The notes below the pieces were generated by a model, which saw nothing but the letters and a program-made list of their open reading frames with translations, ran no database searches and had not been told where the DNA came from. The translations under genes and the position numbers were made by a program. A stretch of DNA of 8,038 bases from DATBAK01 sp036787815 (GTDB lineage Bacteria > Actinomycetota > Acidimicrobiia > IMCC26256 > PALSA-610): the NCBI GenBank assembly GCA_036787815.1, contig DAIQOP010000175.1, forward strand, positions 1-8,038, written 5' to 3'. This document shows, one piece after another, positions 1-5,372 of this stretch (position 1 is its first letter; every line of letters starts with the position of its first letter).

Positions 1-925
1 CGAGCGCGTCGAGGTCGTCGAGCTCGACGACCAACCCCGTGATGCCGTCGTCGACGACCTCGCGGGCACCCGGAACGTCGGTGGTGACGACGGGCAGACC
101 CGCCATCCCGGCCTCGATCAGGACGCCCGGCATGCCTTCGTTCGGCCCACTCGTGAGCACGAGCACATCGCTCGCCGCGAGGAGCGCCGGAACGTCGGTC
201 ACGTTGCCCCGCACGTCGATGCCGAGCGTTCGGCCGTCCGATCGCACCTGCTGGAGCAGCGGTCCCCCGCCGGCGACCGTGGCCGTGATCGCGACGCCGT
301 TCTCGCGCAGCGCCCAGACGAGCTCGACGAACCGGAGTGGTCGTTTGGCGTCGTCGAGGTGCCCGACCCACACCAGCCGGGCCGGTGCGCCGGGTTCGGG
401 CACTCGGCGTGGCGGGTAGCCGGCCGGGTCGCGCCCGTTCGGGATCACGCGCAGGCGATCGCCGTCGACGCCGTAGGCCCGCGCCTCGTCGGCGGCGGAC
501 CGCGACACGGCGGCAACCAGGCCGGCGCGGGAGAGCAACGAGCGGTAGATCCACTTGTGCAGCCCGGTGAGCCGGGTGTGCCCGGCCCCGATCTTGTAGC
601 TGACGAGCCGGGCCCGCGGCACCCCGGCCAGCACCGCGTACTTGAGTGGCTCGCTGCCGTGGGCGACCACGACGGCCGGGCGCTCGGTGCGGATCAGTCG
701 CCGGAACCGGGCGAGGGCGCGGGGGTCGAAGCCGCCTCGCCGCAAGAGGCCGGGCTCGACGTCGAGCGCGTGGTCGGGCTCCAGCGCGCCGCTCGACCGG
801 AAGAGTGTGACGGTGCGGTGGCGGGCGTCGTCGCCGTCGAGTCCGGTGCGCAGCTCTCGGGCGTAGACCTGCGCCCCCCGGGAGAGGTCGACCGGCAGGA
901 CATGGAGCACGAGGGGCGGCGACAC
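1..925 (-). CDS. GT4-family glycosyltransferase, partial (C-terminus beyond the left edge)
   Basis: Probable retaining GT-B glycosyltransferase that transfers a sugar from a nucleotide donor, most likely onto a lipid-linked polysaccharide repeat at the inner face of the membrane. About 308 residues are visible. The N-terminus reads VLHVLPVDLSRGAQVYAREL, a typical acceptor-side Rossmann start. The donor half begins near residue 184 with WVGHLDDAKRP (H189, K194; many relatives have Arg where H189 is). The GT4 EX7E motif is present: E263 and E271 in NEGMPGVLIEAGMAGLPVV, followed by TTDVPGAREVVDDG. The last 50-80 residues are missing. There is no ATG start. An in-frame TGA at 964-962 limits the start to TTG 961, GTG 925 or GTG 910. 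I chose GTG 925 because conserved sequence begins just after it, but none of the three has a clear Shine-Dalgarno. The gene is transcribed away from the operon at 1289. The sugar and acceptor cannot be read from sequence. Confidence 0.85.
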   Translation of the reverse strand, partial: MSPPLVLHVLPVDLSRGAQVYARELRTGLDGDDARHRTVTLFRSSGALEPDHALDVEPGLLRRGGFDPRALARFRRLIRTERPAVVVAHGSEPLKYAVLAGVPRARLVSYKIGAGHTRLTGLHKWIYRSLLSRAGLVAAVSRSAADEARAYGVDGDRLRVIPNGRDPAGYPPRRVPEPGAPARLVWVGHLDDAKRPLRFVELVWALRENGVAITATVAGGGPLLQQVRSDGRTLGIDVRGNVTDVPALLAASDVLVLTSGPNEGMPGVLIEAGMAGLPVVTTDVPGAREVVDDGITGLVVELDDLDAL

Positions 926-1022
926 CCGGGGAGTCTGTTCGGGGTGCGTCGATCGGCGCAATCAGGGGTGGCGGCGGGGCCTCGCCGGCGGGAGGCGACG
1001 CGAAGGTGACGGTCAGTGGGCG

Positions 1023-1034
1023 GCGCCATGGCGC
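1023..1034. repeat. 12-bp perfect palindrome
   Basis: GCGCCATGGCGC reads the same on both strands. It could be a protein-binding site, but in GC-rich DNA a 12-bp palindrome can arise by chance and no regulator is known. Confidence 0.35.
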
Positions 1035-1068
1035 GCTCCGCGGGCGACCGGCCGGGCGGGATCCGGCC

Positions 1069-1090
1069 CGAGCGGCCGCCGAGCGGCCGC
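1069..1090. repeat. Perfect 11-bp tandem repeat, two copies
   Basis: CGAGCGGCCGC occurs at 1069-1079 and again at 1080-1090 with no mismatch and no gap. Each copy contains the palindrome GCGGCCGC, so the copies could also pair with each other. It lies at the left border of the less GC-rich part of the spacer. Function unknown. Confidence 0.6.
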
Positions 1091-1136
1091 GAACCGTCAG
1101 ATTATGAGAGGGATCGCCGCGCTCAGTAGCCCGTCG

Positions 1137-1155
1137 ATCGCGCGGAGAGCGCGAT
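1137..1155. promoter_or_regulatory. 7-bp perfect hairpin in the divergent spacer
   Basis: The arms ATCGCGC (1137-1143) and GCGCGAT (1149-1155) flank the loop GGAGA. On the plus strand the stem is followed by TTCTGAGAA, itself a small palindrome, not by a T-run, so it is a poor intrinsic terminator. It may be an operator or part of the leader RNA of the downstream operon. Confidence 0.35.
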
Positions 1156-1178
1156 TTCTGAGAATCCTTGGAAGCAAA

Positions 1179-1206
1179 CAGGGTGAGAATTGTTGGGAAC
1201 ACCCTG
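1179..1206. promoter_or_regulatory. Inverted repeat, candidate operator
   Basis: The arms CAGGGTG (1179-1185) and CACCCTG (1200-1206) are perfect reverse complements around a 14-nt centre. The centre holds a second, overlapping inverted repeat, TGTT-ggg-AACA (1191-1201). The motif TGAGAAT at 1184-1190 also occurs at 1159-1165, 25 bp upstream, about 2.4 helix turns. This looks like a dimeric-regulator site near a promoter, but neither regulator nor promoter is identified. Confidence 0.35.
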
Positions 1207-1248
1207 GCGCTGACCACTCCGTGCGCGCGAAGATTCTCCGGCGGGCTC

Positions 1249-1272
1249 GCCTCTCTCGAACTCGGGAGAGGC
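1249..1272 (+). promoter_or_regulatory. Strong 5'-leader hairpin upstream of the operon's first gene
   Basis: The arms GCCTCTCTCG (1249-1258) and CGGGAGAGGC (1263-1272) form a 10-bp stem around the tetraloop AACT. The only imperfection is T1256 against G1265, a U-G wobble in plus-strand RNA but an A-C mismatch in minus-strand RNA, which favours a role in the plus-strand transcript. It ends 16 nt before the ATG at 1289. Its 3' arm contains the Shine-Dalgarno-like GGGAGAGG, which the stem would hide. No T-run follows, so it is not a standard terminator. Attenuation, antitermination or translational control are all possible. Confidence 0.5.
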
Positions 1273-1288
1273 CTGGTAGGGCGGTGTC

Positions 1289-3202
1289 ATGCCGGGGGGC
1301 AAGAGTATGCGAGGCGGGCCGAGCAGAATCAGCCAGGCTGTCGTACGGGTGCGGGCCAGCGTGCCCCTCCTACCGCTCGACATCCTCCTGTCAGCGGCGG
1401 CGTATTCGCTCGTCCTCCTCCTGCGCTTCAACGGCGACGTCCCCAGCCGGTACTGGCACGCGTTCCGCCTGTTCCTGCCGGTCGCGATCGTCGTCCACAT
1501 CGCGGCCAACTGGCTCGCCGGCCTCTACGGCCAGGTGTGGCGCTACGCGAGCATCGCGGAAGCTCGTCGTGTGCTCGCGGCCGGCTTCGGATCCGGTGTG
1601 GTGCTCTTCTTCGCCTCCTTCCTGACGAGCAGACCGATGCCGCGGTCGGTGATCATCCTCGGCGCGCTCGTCGTCACCTACTTCCTCGGCGGTCTGCGCT
1701 TCCAGTCCCGTCTCTTCGCGTTCAACCGCGCGATGGTGCGCTCCGACTCCGGTGTGCGCGTCGCGATCGTCGGTGCCGGAAAGGCCGCGGCGTCGATCGT
1801 GCGCGAGATGCTCGACCACCCCCAGGAAGGTCTGCTCCCGGTCATCGTGGTCGACGACGACCGCCGCAAGCACGGCTTGTCGCTGCTCGGTGTCCCGGTC
1901 GTCTGCGGAACCGACGGTCTCTCGGACGCCGTCAAGCGCTTCGACGCGCAGCAGGTCGTGCTCGCGGTCACGGCCGCCGACCGCGCGCTCGTCGAGCGTG
2001 TCGCCGCGCAGGCCGAGATCGCCGGCCTGCCGCTCAAGGTGCTCCCCGGTGTTCGCGAGGTCGTGCGCGGCGAGCCGACCGTCAAGGACGTGCGCGACCT
2101 CCGGATCGAAGACCTCCTCGGTCGCAAGCAGGTCGTCACCGACCTCGAGGCGGTCCGCGCATTGCTGTGCGGACGCACGGTCCTCATCACGGGCGCCGGT
2201 TCGATCGGCAGCGAGATCGCGCGGCAGGTGTCGCAGCTCGAGCCCGCATGCCTCGTGCTGCTCGACCACGACGAGACCCACCTCCACGACGCCGCGGCCG
2301 ACCTCGACGCGCCGACCGTGCAGGTGCTGGCCGACATCCGCGACCGTGAGGTCATCTTCGACGTCTTCCGCCGGTACCGGCCCGACGTCGTGTTCCACGC
2401 CGCCGCCCACAAGCACGTCCCCCTGCTCGAGGACCACCCGAGCGAGGCCGTCAACACCAACATCGGCGGCACCGCGAACGTGGTTGCCGCGGCCGCGGCG
2501 ATGGGCGTCGAGCGGTTCGTGTTCATCTCGACCGACAAGGCCGTGCGCCCCGCCAGCGTGATGGGTGCTTCGAAATGGGCGGGCGAGCAGATCGTGCTCT
2601 CGGCCGCACCGGCCGGCGCCAAGTTCTGCTCGGTGCGGTTCGGGAACGTGCTCGGAAGCCGCGGCAGCGTCATCCCCACCTTCGCCCGTCAGATCGCCGC
2701 CGGCGGCCCGGTCACCGTGACGCACCCCAACATGACCCGGTTCTTCATGAGCGTCCACGAAGCCGTGCAGCTGGTGTTGCAGGCGGCGGTATTCGTGGAG
2801 GGTGGTGAGGTGTTCATGCTCGAGATGGGCGAAGCGGTCAACATCCGCGATCTCGCCGAGCGCATGATCCGCCTCTCCGGTCACGCGGTCGGTACCGAGA
2901 TCGCGATCCGGATCAACGGCCCCCGTCGTGGGGAGAAGCTCGTCGAAGAGCTACGCGCCCCGTCGGAACGGGCGGAACCAACGGCGCACCCGTCGATCCT
3001 GCGTCTCATTCCGGTCCCGCTGCCCGGCGACCGTCTGGACGACGGTATCCTGCAACTCACCGAGTTGGCCTCGTGTCGACGCGACGACGACGTGTCCCGG
3101 GTGCTGTTCGAGCTGGTCGTCACCGCGCCCACCGACAGCGAATCGCTTGTCGACCTGGCCGCCATGGAACGGAGCGAGTTGTGGAGCCCATCGAATTCCT
3201 GA
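1289..3202 (+). CDS. Membrane-bound nucleotide-sugar 4,6-dehydratase, CapD/WbpM/FlaA1 family
   Basis: 637 residues, usual length for the large membrane-anchored members. The family converts UDP-GlcNAc or a related UDP-HexNAc to the 4-keto-6-deoxy sugar, the entry step to many surface sugars. Four membrane segments lie at about 28-46, 60-80, 95-112 and 119-137. A first Rossmann-like domain begins at GAGKAA (162-167). The catalytic SDR domain begins at TGAGSIGS (301-308). Signature blocks follow: AAAHKHVPLLE (371-381), STDK (414-417), MGASK (425-429), RFGNVLGSRGSVIPTF (450-465), GPRRGEKLVEELR (544-556). Met425 stands where most SDR enzymes have Tyr, the S-M-K triad known for WbpM-type enzymes. 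An in-frame TAG at 1277 restricts the start. ATG 1289 is used here; ATG 1307, preceded by a G-run and AAGAG, is a real alternative. First gene of the operon. The exact sugar product is inferred. Confidence 0.92.
   Translation: MPGGKSMRGGPSRISQAVVRVRASVPLLPLDILLSAAAYSLVLLLRFNGDVPSRYWHAFRLFLPVAIVVHIAANWLAGLYGQVWRYASIAEARRVLAAGFGSGVVLFFASFLTSRPMPRSVIILGALVVTYFLGGLRFQSRLFAFNRAMVRSDSGVRVAIVGAGKAAASIVREMLDHPQEGLLPVIVVDDDRRKHGLSLLGVPVVCGTDGLSDAVKRFDAQQVVLAVTAADRALVERVAAQAEIAGLPLKVLPGVREVVRGEPTVKDVRDLRIEDLLGRKQVVTDLEAVRALLCGRTVLITGAGSIGSEIARQVSQLEPACLVLLDHDETHLHDAAADLDAPTVQVLADIRDREVIFDVFRRYRPDVVFHAAAHKHVPLLEDHPSEAVNTNIGGTANVVAAAAAMGVERFVFISTDKAVRPASVMGASKWAGEQIVLSAAPAGAKFCSVRFGNVLGSRGSVIPTFARQIAAGGPVTVTHPNMTRFFMSVHEAVQLVLQAAVFVEGGEVFMLEMGEAVNIRDLAERMIRLSGHAVGTEIAIRINGPRRGEKLVEELRAPSERAEPTAHPSILRLIPVPLPGDRLDDGILQLTELASCRRDDDVSRVLFELVVTAPTDSESLVDLAAMERSELWSPSNS
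3171..3174 (+). promoter_or_regulatory. Ribosome binding site deciding the GTG start at 3181
   Basis: GGAG lies inside the end of the dehydratase gene, 6 nt before GTG 3181. It supports that codon as the start of the Wzz/ATPase gene over the ATG at 3073 far upstream. Confidence 0.6.
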
Positions 3203-5070
3203 GGGTCTTGCGTCGCCGCTGGCGCGTGATCATCGCGTGCGTGCTGGTCGCCGTGATCGCCGCGCTCGTCGTGAACCCGGGAAGCGGCAGGTCGCCCAAG
3301 GCCGGCCGGCACTTCAAGGCCTCAGCGACGCTGCTCGCGGACGCGCTCAAGCGCAACAACAGCAGCAACAGCCAGATGACGCTCTCGCAGGACGCGCTGG
3401 TCATCAAGATCGGGGTCGTCCCGCGTCGCTCGGCAGTCCAGCTGGGCTTCACCGGGAACCCACAGCGCCTGGTCTCCCAGATCACCACCACGATGGACCC
3501 GAAGGTCGGAACGATCGCGATCACGTCGACCCAGCCCACCGCCGCCCGGGCCGTCGCCGTCGTCAACACCTTCGCCGAGCAGCTCATCGGCTACCTCCGC
3601 GACGTCGCCCAGGGCGCGTTCAACCTGCAGGTCGTCGCGGCCCTCGGCCACCAGCGCACGCTCGAGCGGCTGTACGCGCAGGTGCAGTCGCAGGTGACGG
3701 CCCAACCGAACAACGCGATCCTGCTGGCTCGGAAGGACTCGGTGATCACCGAGTACCGCCTCGCCGCCAAGAGCTATCAAACTCTGGTGAACGGCGGAGT
3801 CGACACGTCGCGCTACCGCGTGATCGAGGCGACGAACGGCGTGCCGATCGCGAAGTCCGGCCTCACCACGAGCGCGCTCGGTGGTCGCTCGACGCGGGCG
3901 ATGCTCGCGGTGCTCATCGGTCTCGTCCTCGGTGCCGGCATCGCGATGCTGCTCGACCGCTTCGACCTCCGCGTCCGTACCAAGGAAGACGCGGAAGACG
4001 CGTTCGGTCTCCCCGTCGTCTCCGAGATCCCGGCCCTCTGGTATCCGACCCGTCGCAAGCGTGAGGTGATCACCGCGGTGCGGCCGATCTCGCCGTACGC
4101 GGAGGTCCATCGGATCCTGCGCCATTCGCTGCTGTTCGCGCACATGAGCCCCTGGTCGGCCGTCGACACCTCGGTGCACGGCGGCGTGAACGGCAACGGC
4201 AACGGCAACGGGAGCGACGGCCCGAAGACCCCCTGGCACGCGGCGAACGCGAAAGGTCGCCAGGTCATCGTGGTCACGTCGGCGGGTTCGGCCGAGGGCA
4301 AGACCACGACGGTCGCCAACCTCGCCGCGAGCTTCGCGGAGTCCGGGCAGTCGGTGCTCGTGATGAGCTGCGACTTCCACGGACCGCGCATCCAGGAGAT
4401 GCTCGGTGCCGGCGACGCACCCGGGATCGCCAACGTGCTGCACGGTGGCGCGAACGCGCCGTCGCTCGCCGACGTCACGGTCGAGACGAGCATCCCCGGC
4501 GTCTGGCTCGCCCCGAGCGGTGACGGCATCGACAACCCACCCGAGCTCGCCTCGTCGGTCGGGTCGTTGATGACCGCGGCCCGCCAGTTGGCCGACGTCG
4601 TGATCGTCGACACGCCCGCGTTGCTCTCGGTGAGCGCGGCGAGCGAGCTCCTGCCCGCCGCGGACGTCGCGGTGATCGTCGCCCGCAGCTCCCGGACCAC
4701 GCGGGAGGCCGCCGTGCGCGTGCACGAGCGCCTCGAGTTCCTGGGCGCGCCGGTGCTCGGTGTCGTGCTCGTCGGTCCGCAGATCCCGAGCGTGAGCCGC
4801 GAGTACTCGGGCTACAGCCGCCCGCCGGGTGGGTGGCGCAAGCGCCGCAAGCTCATCCGCAAGCGTGGGGTCCAGATCGGTGCGCGCGCCGAGACGTTGG
4901 AGCGCACCCACAAGTCGCTCGACCTGCCGGTGTTGGGTGGTGGGCGGACCACGACGGCGGTCTTGGAGCACACGGTGGCGGACGCGGCGAACGGCGACAC
5001 CGAGACGCCCGCCGGCGATCTCACCGCCAAGCCGCGGTGGCGCCGTCGCGAATCCCACCGGGAGGAATAG
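3181..5070 (+). CDS. Wzz chain-length regulator fused to a BY-kinase-like ATPase
   Basis: 629 residues, the fused Wzc-like layout: it should control polysaccharide chain length and export at the membrane. TM1 is about 15-31 after VEPIEFLRVLRRRWR; an external domain follows; TM2 is about 239-258, followed by LLDRFDLRVRTKEDAEDAFG. The EX2RX2R oligomerisation motif of BY-kinases is present (E308, R311, R314). Walker A is SAGSAEGKTTT (367-377, K374); Walker B is VVIVDTPA (473-480, D477). The Walker A' block reads VMSCDFHGPR: only one of the usual two aspartates remains (D398; Ser396 replaces the other). After Y542 and Y545 the last 80 residues are basic, with no tyrosine cluster. A Gly/Asn linker (337-344) precedes the ATPase. 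GTG 3181 has GGAG 6 nt upstream and overlaps the preceding gene by 22 nt. Chain-length role is well supported; kinase activity is uncertain. Confidence 0.9.
   Translation: MEPIEFLRVLRRRWRVIIACVLVAVIAALVVNPGSGRSPKAGRHFKASATLLADALKRNNSSNSQMTLSQDALVIKIGVVPRRSAVQLGFTGNPQRLVSQITTTMDPKVGTIAITSTQPTAARAVAVVNTFAEQLIGYLRDVAQGAFNLQVVAALGHQRTLERLYAQVQSQVTAQPNNAILLARKDSVITEYRLAAKSYQTLVNGGVDTSRYRVIEATNGVPIAKSGLTTSALGGRSTRAMLAVLIGLVLGAGIAMLLDRFDLRVRTKEDAEDAFGLPVVSEIPALWYPTRRKREVITAVRPISPYAEVHRILRHSLLFAHMSPWSAVDTSVHGGVNGNGNGNGSDGPKTPWHAANAKGRQVIVVTSAGSAEGKTTTVANLAASFAESGQSVLVMSCDFHGPRIQEMLGAGDAPGIANVLHGGANAPSLADVTVETSIPGVWLAPSGDGIDNPPELASSVGSLMTAARQLADVVIVDTPALLSVSAASELLPAADVAVIVARSSRTTREAAVRVHERLEFLGAPVLGVVLVGPQIPSVSREYSGYSRPPGGWRKRRKLIRKRGVQIGARAETLERTHKSLDLPVLGGGRTTTAVLEHTVADAANGDTETPAGDLTAKPRWRRRESHREE
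4189..4212 (+). repeat. 6-bp tandem repeat coding a Gly/Asn linker
   Basis: Four hexamers in a row, AACGGC three times then AACGGG, encode Asn-Gly four times, in frame, in the linker between TM2/EX2RX2R and the ATPase core of the Wzz fusion. In-frame copy-number change would only alter linker length. Confidence 0.75.
5061..5066 (+). promoter_or_regulatory. Strong ribosome binding site for the PqqD-like gene
   Basis: GGAGGA sits 6 nt before GTG 5073 and inside the last codons of the Wzz/ATPase gene. It is the best Shine-Dalgarno in the window and fixes the start of the small gene downstream. Confidence 0.75.
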
Positions 5071-5072
5071 CG

Positions 5073-5372
5073 GTGACGATCACCGACCCGGTCGCGCCGG
5101 AGGCGTTGGTGCTGTGGTGCCGGGCGGATCGGGTCTTGTGGCGCCGCACGCTCGGCGGCGTCGTGGTGCTCCCGACGCAGCGGACGACCGAGCCGGTCGC
5201 GCTGCGCGGACCGGCCGCGATGATCTGGGAGCTCCTGGCCGAGCCGTTGCGCGCCGCGGATCTCCTGGAGTCCCTCGCCGCGACCTACGGCGTCGGCGCG
5301 CACGAAGTGGCCGCCGACGTCGCCGGCGCGCTCGATCTGCTGTTGGAGCTCGGCGCACTGTGCCGGGATTGA
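5073..5372 (+). CDS. Small PqqD-like protein (RRE-type winged helix)
   Basis: 99 residues. The pattern matches the PqqD fold: strands around VLWRRTLGGVVVLP (21-34), then LRGPAAMIWELLAEP (44-58), a helical stretch DLLESLAATYGV (63-74), and a closing helix ending LLLELGALCRD (89-99). In RiPP pathways this domain, also called the RiPP recognition element, binds a leader peptide for a modifying enzyme. PqqD-like proteins also occur in exopolysaccharide loci, where their role is unclear. No precursor peptide, radical SAM, protease or HprK-like kinase is visible here. The start GTG 5073 has GGAGGA 6 nt upstream and lies 2 nt after the previous stop; the 3' end overlaps the next gene by 13 nt, so the two are probably translated together. 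Fold assignment is fairly confident; a peptide-binding role is inferred. Confidence 0.8.
   Translation: MTITDPVAPEALVLWCRADRVLWRRTLGGVVVLPTQRTTEPVALRGPAAMIWELLAEPLRAADLLESLAATYGVGAHEVAADVAGALDLLLELGALCRD

Larger units (their letters stand above)
926..1288. other. Divergent intergenic region, palindrome-rich, no gene seen
   Basis: This 363-bp stretch separates two divergently transcribed polysaccharide genes, so both promoters should lie here. I see no credible coding sequence: ORFs crossing it are Arg/Ser-rich composition artefacts. Its middle (about 1095-1240) is visibly less GC-rich than the flanks. It carries five inverted or tandem repeats, at 1023-1034, 1069-1090, 1137-1155, 1179-1206 and 1249-1272. 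The best minus-strand -10-like hexamer is CATAAT (1106 down to 1101), without a recognisable -35. On the plus strand TTGGAA (1168-1173) and GAGAAT (1185-1190) are only 11 nt apart, too close for a normal sigma-70 pair. The promoters are therefore not placed. Confidence 0.6.

Noticed and set aside
359..1009. Plus-strand ORF across the glycosyltransferase
   Set aside because: No domain pattern, and the opposite strand encodes a clear GT4 enzyme with EX7E.
1137..1165. Intrinsic terminator in the spacer
   Set aside because: The stem is followed by TTCTGAGAA and not a T-run, and neither flanking gene ends here.
1274..1288. JUMPstart/ops-like element before the first gene
   Set aside because: The sequence has GGTAGGGCGG, not the ops core GGCGGTAG in order, so a RfaH-type element is not supported.
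1104..1625. Plus-strand ORF starting in the divergent spacer, considered as a leader or precursor peptide
   Set aside because: It runs out of frame into the dehydratase gene, is Arg/Ser-rich, and has no leader/core pattern that would make it a RiPP precursor for the PqqD-like protein.
1391..2884. Minus-strand ORF of 497 codons antisense to the dehydratase
   Set aside because: Low-complexity His/Asp/Glu/Arg composition and no motifs, while the plus strand carries a complete, motif-rich enzyme.
3073..3180. N-terminal extension of the Wzz/ATPase gene to ATG 3073
   Set aside because: The 36 extra residues are Arg/His-rich, lie fully inside the dehydratase gene, and GTG 3181 has a good ribosome binding site followed directly by typical Wzz sequence.
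3322..5058. Long minus-strand ORF (578 codons) antisense to the Wzz/ATPase gene
   Set aside because: Translation is rich in Arg, Asp, Glu, His and Gly with no domain pattern; it is the usual open antisense frame of GC-rich coding DNA.
4829..5359. Long upstream extension of the nucleotidyltransferase-like frame
   Set aside because: The extra residues are Arg/Ser-rich shadow of the Wzz and PqqD-like genes; family-like sequence begins after 5360.
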